Below, piece after piece: positions 42,683-51,104 of a stretch of DNA of 64,000 nucleotides. A program made the translations under genes and the position numbers. A model generated the notes under the pieces. It saw nothing but the letters and a program-made list of their open reading frames with translations, made no database searches and was not told the DNA's origin. The first letter of the stretch is position 1; every line of letters starts with the position of its first letter. This DNA comes from Planctomycetales bacterium (GTDB lineage Bacteria > Planctomycetota > Planctomycetia > Pirellulales > Lacipirellulaceae), in NCBI GenBank assembly GCA_020427155.1, contig JAGQOW010000009.1:1-64000 (forward strand), read 5' to 3'.

Positions 42683-43969
42683 TTAAGAAGCCCTGCGAAG
42701 CCTGGGCTTGGTAACAGTCTCGTTCAGCGATTGTTCGAGAGTGCGAATCAGCCGTTCGACGATCAGGTCGTCAAACATCGGACTGAGTCCTACGTAAAAA
42801 CCGTCCTCGTGAACGGCCTCGGCGCCGGGGTAGTCTGCAGGATTGATCTCACCCAACAGCTTCGCGGCCGGTTGCCGGGCAAAATTGCCCGTTACGATAG
42901 GCCGCGTTTCTACACCGGCACGATCGAGACTGGCCAACAGTGCGCTGCGCTCAGTCGCTGCGTCTCCGCACAATCGCACCACCAAGGCAAACGGACTGGC
43001 AGTGCCCGCGGCGGGGGTATCAAACCGCCTCAGGTAGGGGCTACTGTCAACAAACTGATAGAACCGTTCGGCCAGTTCGGTACGGCGCATGCTCATCGCG
43101 TCGAGTTTCTTAAGTTGTTCGATGCCAAAGGCCGCCTGCAACTCGGTTGGGCGAACGTTGAATCCCCAATTGATGAACCGAAAACGCTCGTCCAAGCCCT
43201 GACCGAGACTGGAAACGCTCGCCTGATTGTTGATGCCCCGCGTCCATCCATGGGCACGCAGCACGCGAATCGCATCAGCGTCTTCCTCGCTTTGGCATGT
43301 CACCATGCCGCCTTCCATCGTGGTCATGTGGTGCGAGAAGAAGAAGCTGAAACTGCCTCCCAGCCCAAAGGTGCCTACGTGACGATCGCCATACCGAGCG
43401 CCGAGCGATTCGCAACAATCCTCGATCAGCAGCAACCCATACTCCTGGCAAACCTGTAACAACTCGTCCATCTCGCAGGGATTGCCCATCAGATGAACTG
43501 CAAACAAACACTTGGTGCGCGGAGTAATGCGCCGTCGCAAATCATCCAAATCGACGTTCAATGTCGACGGGTCGACGTCCACCAGCTTGACTTGGAGCCC
43601 AGCCATCAACGGCGACCAGACCTGGGTCGGCCACGTCACGGCTGGAACGAGCACCTCGTCGCCCGGCTGCAGTCGGGGATGATTGGGATTGATCAGCTGG
43701 AAGGCCAGCAAAAGATCGGCCGACGACCCACTGTTGACCATCACAGCGTCGTGCGCTCCGACGTATGCCGCAAATTGGCGTTCGAACATTCGCGTCAGGG
43801 TTCCCATCGAAGTGCGATAATCGCACATCGTTGCGACCGCTGCGGCAATCTCTTCCTTGCCATAGGTTGGCAGCGTCAAGGGAAACCAATACTTCCCCTG
43901 CCCGTCGAGCGGCGACTCCAGGTGCTCGTCCAACCAGTTTTCCAGGCTTTCCTGAGTGTGCAGTTTCAT
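42683..43969 (-). CDS. PLP-dependent sugar 3-dehydratase-like protein (ColD/RfbH type, His in place of Lys)
   Basis: 428 aa from ATG 43969, which overlaps the fcl stop by ATGA; the long upstream open frame is fcl in another frame. The fold is that of DegT/DnrJ aminotransferases: [48 protein letters not shown]. At the position where aminotransferases have the PLP lysine (K-N-L-T-T-G-E-G-G) it has HHMTTMEGG, with His213 aligning with the lysine. This His is diagnostic of ColD and RfbH/E1, which remove a C3 hydroxyl from GDP- or CDP-sugars. With the adjoining fcl, GDP-colitose synthesis is plausible. Confidence 0.82.
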   Translation of the reverse strand: MKLHTQESLENWLDEHLESPLDGQGKYWFPLTLPTYGKEEIAAAVATMCDYRTSMGTLTRMFERQFAAYVGAHDAVMVNSGSSADLLLAFQLINPNHPRLQPGDEVLVPAVTWPTQVWSPLMAGLQVKLVDVDPSTLNVDLDDLRRRITPRTKCLFAVHLMGNPCEMDELLQVCQEYGLLLIEDCCESLGARYGDRHVGTFGLGGSFSFFFSHHMTTMEGGMVTCQSEEDADAIRVLRAHGWTRGINNQASVSSLGQGLDERFRFINWGFNVRPTELQAAFGIEQLKKLDAMSMRRTELAERFYQFVDSSPYLRRFDTPAAGTASPFALVVRLCGDAATERSALLASLDRAGVETRPIVTGNFARQPAAKLLGEINPADYPGAEAVHEDGFYVGLSPMFDDLIVERLIRTLEQSLNETVTKPRLRRAS

Positions 43970-44919
43970 GCCGCCCTCGGGTTTGAGTCTTGGCCCACCA
44001 GTGTTCGGTACTCGGAAACAGTACGGCGAACCCCCTCGCGAAGCGATATCCGGGCCTTGAAACCGCTCGCCGCAAGTCGGCTCACGTCGGTACACTTTCG
44101 CAGCATGCCGTCGGGACGGCTTGTGTCCCACACGATCTCGCCTTCGTAACCTGTCTCGGCTGCAATGAGTGCGGCTAACTCCGCGATCGAAACATCTTCG
44201 CCCGTTCCCAGATTGATGATCTCTTCGCCCTCGGCAACTTTAAAGAGATGCAGTATCCCTGCGACTACGTCGTCGACATGAATGAACTCGCGCCGCGCCG
44301 CGCCCGTTCCCCACAGCACGACCTCTCCTGCCTTGGCCTCTTTGGCATCGCAGAAACGCTTGACCAAAGCACTGAGCACATGACTGCGCTCGAGCTCAAA
44401 GTGATCTCCAGTTCCATAGATATTGCAAGGCATCGGCAGTACGCACTTCATGCCGTACTGTTTGCGGTAGGCTTGCGCCAATCGCAGGCCTGCGATCTTG
44501 GCAATTGCGTATCCCTCGTTCGTTGGTTCGAGTGGACCGGTCAGCAGGGACTCCTCGCGCATTGGTTGCGGACACTCGCGAGGATAGATGCACGAACTTC
44601 CCAGGAGCAAAGACTTCTCGACACCAAACTGATGACAAGCGCTCAACTGGTTGACGACGATCCGCAGATTGTTGGCAAGAAAGCCGGTCGGATCTTCGAT
44701 GTTAGCCATGATGCCGCCAACTTGGGCGGCCAGAAAGAAGGCATACTTTGGTCGATGCTGTTCAAACCAGGCGTCCACCGATCGGCTGTCGCAGAGGTCC
44801 ATCTCTTGACGAGATGGCACCAACAGACGGTCGAAGCCCTGCGATTGCAGCTGCGCAACAAGCCGGCTGCCTACCATCCCGGTCCCACCGGTGATCAATA
44901 TCGGGTCGCTACTATTCAC
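43966..44919 (-). CDS. fcl: GDP-L-fucose synthase-like epimerase/reductase
   Basis: 317 aa from a GTG start with AAGGAAG upstream. It has the NADP motif ITGGTGMVGSRL and the SDR residues Ser109, Tyr137 and Lys141 (GSSCIYP; EGYAIAKIAG). The epimerisation Cys110 and His180 of GMER/Fcl are both present. Fcl converts GDP-4-keto-6-deoxy-mannose to GDP-L-fucose; the close homologue ColC completes GDP-colitose from the ColD product. Coupling to the ColD-like gene by ATGA supports the latter, and the downstream GT11/GT10 genes support the former. Confidence 0.9.
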   Translation of the reverse strand: MNSSDPILITGGTGMVGSRLVAQLQSQGFDRLLVPSRQEMDLCDSRSVDAWFEQHRPKYAFFLAAQVGGIMANIEDPTGFLANNLRIVVNQLSACHQFGVEKSLLLGSSCIYPRECPQPMREESLLTGPLEPTNEGYAIAKIAGLRLAQAYRKQYGMKCVLPMPCNIYGTGDHFELERSHVLSALVKRFCDAKEAKAGEVVLWGTGAARREFIHVDDVVAGILHLFKVAEGEEIINLGTGEDVSIAELAALIAAETGYEGEIVWDTSRPDGMLRKCTDVSRLAASGFKARISLREGVRRTVSEYRTLVGQDSNPRAA

Positions 44920-44952
44920 GGAACTTCCTTGCTCCTTGACTGGCGGCTCGGG

Positions 44953-44976
44953 GGCTGCATCCTGCAGCCTCTTTTT
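44953..44976 (+). terminator. Plus-strand terminator-like hairpin inside the minus-strand glycan run
   Basis: GGCTGCA (44953-44959) and TGCAGCC (44963-44969) form a 7-bp stem with loop TCC, followed by TCTTTTT. It would terminate plus-strand transcription only; on the minus strand the run of T becomes A. It lies in the 132-base gap between fcl and the GT2 gene, and could instead be a REP-like element. Confidence 0.45.
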
Positions 44977-45051
44977 GCCCGGCGATTATCAAGACTTGCC
45001 CCGTTAGGGGCAATGCCGATTGTGCCCATCCCAGGGTCGAACTCGAGGATC

Positions 45052-46017
45052 TCAGGCGGCGTCGCGATAGCGTGGTATTTCCGGCAATGCCGTCTTTCGG
45101 CCAAATAGCAAATGCGTGGTCGAGCGCGCCGCCACCTCCAGTGTCATGCGCCAGGTCAATGAACTGGCCGGCGCCTCTTGCCAAAGCTTTCGCAAATGCT
45201 TGCAAGCAATTCCCCAGTGTCCCTGACGCGAGGCCTTGCGGGCCCACTTGCCCGGTCCGCCTGGCGAACGCACCTTGAGGTAACGCTGTTCGAATCCATG
45301 CGGAACAAGCAGGCCACGACGTTCATACGCCTCTCTCAAAGCAGCGATCGCCCGCTGCACTCGCGACTCGCCAACGCGCCAGGTTCCGCTGGATGCATGC
45401 TGGCGATAGCAGAGCAATACCTCGGGCAAATTGGCCAATCTGCCGTGTTCAGACATCCGCAGCCACAGATCATAGTCCTCGACCCATTCAAATTCGGCCC
45501 GATATCCGCCTAACGATTGCACCGCCCGACGCCGCATCATCACCGAAGGATGAGCCAACCCACTTCGCATTTGCATTAAACCTGCGTCGATCTGCTCGTG
45601 CTCCAACGGATTCTGAACGATCGCCAGCGGCTCGCTGTCGGTGTCCATCTCCAGAATGGCTGTTCCCACGGCAAACACTTTGGGATCCGCCTGCAAAAAC
45701 TCCACTTGCCGCTGAAAACGGTCTGGCATCGCAATGTCATCGGCGTCCATGCGTGCTATCAGTGGCGCTGTGCATTTCGACAGCCCTGCGTTCAGGGCGC
45801 CTACCAAACCGGCATTCTCCTGCCGCAGGACCTCGATTCGGCGATCTTCCGCCGCCAACCGATCGAGAATCTCCGACGAACCGTCTGTGCAGCCGTCGTC
45901 CACGCAGATCAGTCGAAATGATTCGAAACTCTGCCGCAAGATGCTCTGAACCGATTCACAGACATATGTCTCGGCATTGTAAACAGGCATGACGACGTCG
46001 ACGTCTGGCAAAGGCAT
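45052..46017 (-). CDS. Glycosyltransferase family 2
   Basis: 321 aa. The GT-A fold motifs are clear: VDVVMPVYNAETYVCESVQS, VDDGCTDGSSEILD and IARMDADDIAMPDRF with the metal-binding DxD-type block (DADD), then LGGYRAEFEWVEDYDLWLRM. No membrane segment. It transfers a sugar from a nucleotide donor during surface-polysaccharide assembly. In the run it follows the methyltransferase gene by 60 bases. Confidence 0.95.
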   Translation of the reverse strand: MPLPDVDVVMPVYNAETYVCESVQSILRQSFESFRLICVDDGCTDGSSEILDRLAAEDRRIEVLRQENAGLVGALNAGLSKCTAPLIARMDADDIAMPDRFQRQVEFLQADPKVFAVGTAILEMDTDSEPLAIVQNPLEHEQIDAGLMQMRSGLAHPSVMMRRRAVQSLGGYRAEFEWVEDYDLWLRMSEHGRLANLPEVLLCYRQHASSGTWRVGESRVQRAIAALREAYERRGLLVPHGFEQRYLKVRSPGGPGKWARKASRQGHWGIACKHLRKLWQEAPASSLTWRMTLEVAARSTTHLLFGRKTALPEIPRYRDAA

Positions 46018-46077
46018 GACGATCCAAACTGGAGTAAGTGTGAAGAATCAAGCAAACCATATAATCTGAAACACGCG

Positions 46078-46794
46078 TTACGCCGCGAGTTGGCTGCGTT
46101 CGCATACCTCCCGAACCGCCTGCGCGGACCACACGCCAAGCATCTTGTCCGGATAGGCGCCGTTGTCTTGCGTGCATTGTTCGTCGATCCATTGGCAGGG
46201 TGCGGGCAGACAAAATGGATCGGCTTGCAGATTCAGGGGACGCCACTGGCCGGTGACAATCTGTTTTTCATTCCCCCGGTCAGTAAACGAAGTCGTGATC
46301 AGATACTTCGCATCACTACGGGCAATGTTCCGCAGCGCTTGCCAAACGTGATGGTTCGAGAAATGCACCAGACAATCTCGGCAGAAGATCGCATCCACAC
46401 TGGGCAAGGCGTCTGTCAACAAATCACAGGAGACAAACGAACGGCTTTCGCTTGCAAATGCCTCGTTCCCGCGAACCAGGTCTTCGACAATGTCGGCACC
46501 GACGTACTCGATCCCGTCGAGATCCACATGCCGCATCCAGTAAAAGTCGCCGCAGGGAATGTCGAGCAGCGACCGTGCCCCTAGCTCTCGCAATACGCGG
46601 GGCAGCTCGGCGACAATTCGAGCGGTTTGCTCTCGATCGGAACCCAGGCCAGAAACCGATTCCGTTCCTTTCCAGCCGTTACGCTCGTAAATCGATTCGA
46701 ATACCGATCGCGGGGTCATCTTCGCTAGCTGCTCCGCCTTCAATCGGCGACGACCGGTGAAGACTCGACTTAGAAATTCCTGCAGCCGTGGCAT
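46078..46794 (-). CDS. Class I SAM-dependent methyltransferase
   Basis: 238 aa from ATG 46794 (GGGAGC upstream); ATG 46809 is in frame and possible. The SAM-binding motif I is SLLDIPCGDFYWMRHVDL, motif II YVGADIVEDLV, and DAIFCRDCLVHFSNHHVW is post-motif II. Cys-Gly-Asp in place of Gly-xGly-type motif I is typical of one subgroup of class I enzymes found in glycan loci. Substrate unknown, presumably a sugar in the same glycan. Confidence 0.85.
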   Translation of the reverse strand: MPRLQEFLSRVFTGRRRLKAEQLAKMTPRSVFESIYERNGWKGTESVSGLGSDREQTARIVAELPRVLRELGARSLLDIPCGDFYWMRHVDLDGIEYVGADIVEDLVRGNEAFASESRSFVSCDLLTDALPSVDAIFCRDCLVHFSNHHVWQALRNIARSDAKYLITTSFTDRGNEKQIVTGQWRPLNLQADPFCLPAPCQWIDEQCTQDNGAYPDKMLGVWSAQAVREVCERSQLAA

Positions 46795-46945
46795 CACACT
46801 AGCTCCCATCCATGAGCTTCTGTTTCTGTCTCTTCCTGAAGCCGTGCGAGACTAGTACCAGCCTTCGCTCCAGTCAACGCCAGCTTCAATGGTGCTATCA
46901 GCTGCCAGGCAAACTCCACCGGAGTCGCAACTTCCCCAGCAGCAC

Positions 46946-47914
46946 CTACGCGGCCCGGCGCAGAAAACGGCCTACTCCGCTCATTGCGAGCTGCAGATGC
47001 TGCCCCTTGGGATAGAGACGTAGCCTGCGCTTCGGGCGATCGACAAGCTTCTGTCGCAGCAAACGTACGAGCATCGCAAAGAGGTTCAACTCGTCCAGAA
47101 CGACTCGCCTGGCTTGCTGCACTTCGTCGCGACGTCGCATATCCACTTGCGAATCGATCGCAGCACAAATCTTCTCGATGGCCTGCTCGGGCTGAAAGAT
47201 GTCGATCGGTTCAAAGCTGTGCTTGGGGAAGTAACTGCCAGCATTCGGAGCGCCGAAGTAAAAAGGATAGGAGCTGCCCAAAAACGCATCACAGACTTTC
47301 TCTGTCAGATAATCGGGACGCGATGCATTCTCCATCGCCAAGTGAAACCGATAGGGCGCAACTGCCTCCCACTTGTCAGCAATCGACTGATGTCCCCGCC
47401 CATAGACGTGAAATCTGTCGCCCAGACGCTCCTTCAATTGCTTGACGAACGCCAGTCGCTGGCGATGAGCAGGCGTTATCGCCTTGCTGGAGATGACGGT
47501 ACTCAGCACGTGCGGCTTGTCGGGAACGTCCATTGCAGACAGCGCGTCGTAATCCAGTGTCGCAATAAAACCTCTGTCCGCATCAACCCCGACATGCCAA
47601 GGATGTCCCTGCTGCGCAGCTATCAGTCCTCGATGCCGAGTTTCGTGGCAAGTGACTACCCAGCGAAACTGATTCAAGAAGTCGCGACGATACTTCCGAA
47701 TTTCTGGTGGCTCCGCCGAAACAAAGAACAAGTTTTCGGGAGCACATGTCGCGCTGGTTGTCTCGCCGAGATTATCAAAAACAACCCAGGCATCGCACAC
47801 GCTGCCTGGTTGGTCGATCACAAACTCGTAATCCTCCCAAACTCCTAGCCGCTTGGGAGTTTGACGTATCATCGGCCAATTGGGGCAGCAGGTCGTTAGC
47901 AGCACTCGAACCAT
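46946..47914 (-). CDS. Glycosyltransferase family 10 (alpha-1,3/1,4-fucosyltransferase-like)
   Basis: 322 aa from ATG 47914; the frame is open to 48124, but that overlaps the divergent GT4 gene, and homology begins at MVRVLLTTCCPNW. The GT10 signature is present: YRFHLAMENASRPDYLTEKV followed by CDAFLGSSYPFYFGAPNAG. GT10 enzymes use GDP-fucose. The protein ends in a basic, possibly amphipathic tail (LLRQKLVDRPKRRLRLYPKG) that could bind the membrane, as in Helicobacter FucT. It is the first gene of the minus-strand run. Confidence 0.9.
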   Translation of the reverse strand: MVRVLLTTCCPNWPMIRQTPKRLGVWEDYEFVIDQPGSVCDAWVVFDNLGETTSATCAPENLFFVSAEPPEIRKYRRDFLNQFRWVVTCHETRHRGLIAAQQGHPWHVGVDADRGFIATLDYDALSAMDVPDKPHVLSTVISSKAITPAHRQRLAFVKQLKERLGDRFHVYGRGHQSIADKWEAVAPYRFHLAMENASRPDYLTEKVCDAFLGSSYPFYFGAPNAGSYFPKHSFEPIDIFQPEQAIEKICAAIDSQVDMRRRDEVQQARRVVLDELNLFAMLVRLLRQKLVDRPKRRLRLYPKGQHLQLAMSGVGRFLRRAA

Positions 47915-48091
47915 GTTAACTTTCGCGCTGGATTGTCTTCGATCGGAGACTTCGATGCTTCGGTCGGAGCATAGCAAGAGCTTCTCCCCAGGCGGAAGGC
48001 CAAAGAAGTGTCCTAAGATCTCTGTTGGCTGGCCTGCGAAGGATCGATACGATGCCCGCCTGTTGACGGCCATCAAAAGGAGTCCTCTACG

Positions 48092-49234
48092 ATGCGAATC
48101 TGTTTTGTCAGCACGGCAAAGCAATGGGGTGGCGGCGAGCAGGTGCTAGCAACTCTGATCGAAGCCGTTGCCAGCACTCAACACGAAGTCGCACTCGTCG
48201 CCAGGCAATGCAGTCCCATGGCGCGCTGGGGTCGCCAGCGGCCCTGGCTACTCGTTCGCGAACAGCCAGGTCGCGGACGAAGCCCCGTCAGCTTGTGGCA
48301 GCTCCGACGCTGGCTCATCTACCATCGGTTCGATGTGCTTGTACTCAACGACCCCCACGCTATTACCAGCGGAGGGCTGGCAAGCTATCACACCGACCTG
48401 CTGAAGATCGGCATTCGACACACGATTTTCCCTATCCGGTCGGCTGCAAAGCACAACCGTCTGCTCGACCAAGTCGTCTGTGTCTCTCAGGCAGCCAGCC
48501 AACAGTGCGAGTCCGCGGGCATCCTGCCAGAAAAAACGAGCATTATCTACGGCGGGGTTCCCCAGCGAACCGTCGATCCAAACGACAACGCAAAAGTACG
48601 CAATCTCTTTCAGTCGGCTGCCCAAGACGATTCCGACCGTCACCTCCTGGCCATCGGGAGCCTGTTGCCCGTCAAAGGGTTTGATACGATCATTCGCGCA
48701 ATTGCGCGAGGCACTACTGCTAGCCGCGGCTGGCACTTGTGGTTGGCAGGCGGTGGCCCGCAGCGAACCGCTCTCGAATCGCTCGCCACGCAATTGCAAG
48801 TCGACGACCGGGTCCATTTCCTCGGCTTTCGCGCCGAAGTGGCCGAACTGCTTGCCAATGCGGATCTCTTTGTCTCTGCCTCGCATAGCGAAGGGCTTTC
48901 GCTAGTCTTGATCGAAGCCATGTTGGCCGGCTGCCCGATTGCCGCAACTGCCGTCGGCGGTACTTGCGAAGTGATGCGTGTCGACGCCTCAGGCAAATCA
49001 CCTTGCGCCGTACTATTCGAACCTGGCAATGTCGAACAGTTGACCGCTGCAATCGACAAAGGACTGGCTCGTTCGCCCGCTCAGCAACTTCGTGTCGCAA
49101 CTGCCAAGAACTGGGCCGAAGCGACTTTTTCTGCCCAGCAGATGGCCAGTAGTCATCTCGCCTTGTACCAGCAGTTGCTGGATGCCAAGAAACCGCGCAG
49201 CAAGTCGAAGGACGCGCGACCGCAAGCTGCGTGA
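48092..49234 (+). CDS. Glycosyltransferase family 4
   Basis: 380 aa. GT-B fold with the N-terminal MRICFVSTAKQWGGGEQVLA, the acceptor-side stretch VVCVSQAASQQ, and the donor-site blocks HLLAIGSLLPVKGFDTIIRA, RVHFLGFRAEVAELLANADL and SASHSEGLSLVLIEAM with the ExFGxxxxE-like catalytic glutamates. It is divergent from the GT10 gene across a 177-base gap, which must contain both promoters. Substrate undetermined. Confidence 0.93.
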   Translation: MRICFVSTAKQWGGGEQVLATLIEAVASTQHEVALVARQCSPMARWGRQRPWLLVREQPGRGRSPVSLWQLRRWLIYHRFDVLVLNDPHAITSGGLASYHTDLLKIGIRHTIFPIRSAAKHNRLLDQVVCVSQAASQQCESAGILPEKTSIIYGGVPQRTVDPNDNAKVRNLFQSAAQDDSDRHLLAIGSLLPVKGFDTIIRAIARGTTASRGWHLWLAGGGPQRTALESLATQLQVDDRVHFLGFRAEVAELLANADLFVSASHSEGLSLVLIEAMLAGCPIAATAVGGTCEVMRVDASGKSPCAVLFEPGNVEQLTAAIDKGLARSPAQQLRVATAKNWAEATFSAQQMASSHLALYQQLLDAKKPRSKSKDARPQAA

Positions 49235-49256
49235 AACTTCCCTTAGAACTCGCGGG

Positions 49257-50348
49257 TTACGCAACTCGCCGGGAGCCTGGCGACTCTTTCTCGAGCAATC
49301 TGCGAAAACCCCCCAGCATCCGCTCGGCCGCCTGCCGACACGAAAATGATTCAGCGATCCGACGTTTGGCCGAGGCGGCATACGTCTCTGCAAGCTCGCG
49401 ATCTTCGTACAAAGTACGGATGGCCTCCACCATTCCCGCGACTGACTCTCGGCCAAAAACCAAACCGTCGCGGCCGTGGCGAACCACTTCCTTCATCCCT
49501 CCTGCGTCGCTCACCACCGGGCAGACGCCGGCATCCATCGCCTCGAGCAAGGCTCGGCAGAGACCCTCGGAGCGCGACGGCATGACAAACAAGTCGGCAG
49601 CGGATATCAGTTTTCTCGCCTCCGGCAGATAACCCGGCAGGCGGACGCGGTCTTTGATGCGCGGATCAGCAGCCAGTTTTCGTACCAGCGGGTCGGCCAC
49701 CTCGCCCAGCAGTACCCAATATACATCGCGCAGTTCTGAGCATTCTATGGCCGCCTCGAGCAACAAATCCATCCCTTTCACACGACGCATCTTGGCGACC
49801 GTGCCTACTACGAATGCTTCGGGCGGCACATTCAGTTGTTCTAAGATCGATTCGCGGGACCGCCTCCCCGCGGACGAAGAAGCCACGCCGTTGTAAGTCA
49901 CCCAGCATCTTTCGGCCGGGATACCCGACTCGATCACCGCCTGACGAATCGCCTCCGACTCGCAGGCAAAGCCGTCAATTCTTGGATTCAAGAACGTTAT
50001 CCAGTTGGCCGGATCACGACGAGACAGTTTCGTGGTGATTCCGCGAAACGCAACGATCTTCGGTGGACGCGGCATGCCAATCGTCGCCAACACCGCGTGG
50101 GCAATGCTCCGACTCAAGAACGCCTGCACAACGTCGGGTTGGAATTCGAGGATCGCGCGACGGACGCTTTGCCGCGCTCGCCACGATAGCTTCGAACCCG
50201 CCGGGTAATGGAACGCCCAAGAGCTATCCTCTCGTGCAACGAGAGTCTGCACTCCCTGACGCCTCGCAAGCGACATCAATTCGACATCGGCACGCTCGAC
50301 CATCTCCCGGGCAATCTCATCCGCTATGTCGACAGTCAGAATTCGCAT
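49257..50348 (-). CDS. Glycosyltransferase family 4
   Basis: 363 aa from ATG 50348 (MRILTVDIADEIAREMVERA); the frame is open to 50417. Donor-site blocks: FVVGTVAKMRRVKGMDLLLE, RVRLPGYLPEARKLISAADL and MPSRSEGLCRALLEAMDAGV. It converges on the other GT4 gene with 22 bases between stops. As a GT-B retaining enzyme it should act at the inner membrane in glycan assembly. Confidence 0.92.
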   Translation of the reverse strand: MRILTVDIADEIAREMVERADVELMSLARRQGVQTLVAREDSSWAFHYPAGSKLSWRARQSVRRAILEFQPDVVQAFLSRSIAHAVLATIGMPRPPKIVAFRGITTKLSRRDPANWITFLNPRIDGFACESEAIRQAVIESGIPAERCWVTYNGVASSSAGRRSRESILEQLNVPPEAFVVGTVAKMRRVKGMDLLLEAAIECSELRDVYWVLLGEVADPLVRKLAADPRIKDRVRLPGYLPEARKLISAADLFVMPSRSEGLCRALLEAMDAGVCPVVSDAGGMKEVVRHGRDGLVFGRESVAGMVEAIRTLYEDRELAETYAASAKRRIAESFSCRQAAERMLGGFRRLLEKESPGSRRVA

Positions 50349-50619
50349 GTTGGAAGACTCTACGAGACAGGCAGCCTGCAAAGACACCTCGGGCCTGATA
50401 AGAGACCAACAGATCAATACTCACGAAATGCTTACAAAACAGCTCTTCAGCGCCCTCGCCGAGACATAATCCCGACAACCCCCAAACCCTGCAAGATCAG
50501 AAACCTTTCTTCCCCGTCGATCCCAGCCAGGCCGGCAACGTCTATAGCGCGACCGTAGCTAGCGTCGATGTAATTCAGTGAATCACACTCCAAATATTCT
50601 GCACTCAGGAGCTACAGCG

Positions 50620-50844
50620 ATGTGGCGATCTCTCTTCTTGGCACTTGGCGCCTACACATGCCTGCTCGGCGTCGAAGCGCTTGCCATTGACAAGGCAATC
50701 CTCAAAAAACCGGCCGAGGGACAGAAGCCGCTCGTGGCCTCGGGTGAAATCGTCCCTCCCGAATGGGCGCCCTGGAGCCTGATGGCCTCCGGCGCCGTGG
50801 TGGTCCTCTATTCCTTCACGATCCCTCGCCGAGCCAAGGGCTAG
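50620..50844 (+). CDS. Small two-helix membrane protein
   Basis: 74 aa from ATG 50620, with AGGAG 9 bases upstream; a GTG at 50578 would extend it by 14 residues. Two hydrophobic segments (about 5-23 and 49-66) flank a short loop with EIVPPEWAPWS, and the C-terminus is basic (IPRRAKG). The Pro/Trp-rich loop looks conserved in planctomycete small membrane proteins. Function unknown. Confidence 0.7.
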   Translation: MWRSLFLALGAYTCLLGVEALAIDKAILKKPAEGQKPLVASGEIVPPEWAPWSLMASGAVVVLYSFTIPRRAKG

Positions 50845-51049
50845 AATCGCGATTAAGCAAACGGCTCCAGCCTCGCGAACCCGCGACAACGAGATCCGCT
50901 CATCTCTTGCAGGCGGCCCAAGTCGTGATACTTGCGACCGTTCCGCCCTGCTCGAATTGCCTATGGCTCCTTGTTTCTGCCCTTATCCAGGTTTAGTATG
51001 GACTGATTCGAGGTACTGACGGCCAAAAACTGGCAAAACCCCGACATCG

Positions 51050-51067
51050 AGATGCCGTTTGGCATCT
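51050..51067 (+). promoter_or_regulatory. Hairpin in the ilvB leader
   Basis: AGATGCC (51050-51056) pairs with GGCATCT (51061-51067) around the loop GTTT, 37 bases before the ilvB start codon. It could be part of an attenuator or an RNA stability element. No branched-chain-rich leader peptide was found nearby. Confidence 0.35.
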
Positions 51068-51104
51068 ACTACTTCTATTAGCATTGAGTCCGAGGAAAGA
51101 ATCA

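Noticed and set aside
42485-43459. 324-codon plus-strand open frame across the GT11/ColD junction
   Set aside because: Spans two well-supported genes on the opposite strand and shows no homology features.
36151-50348. Idea that the glycan genes are a defence island or prophage
   Set aside because: No integrase, phage, restriction or toxin genes are present; all genes fit polysaccharide synthesis or housekeeping.
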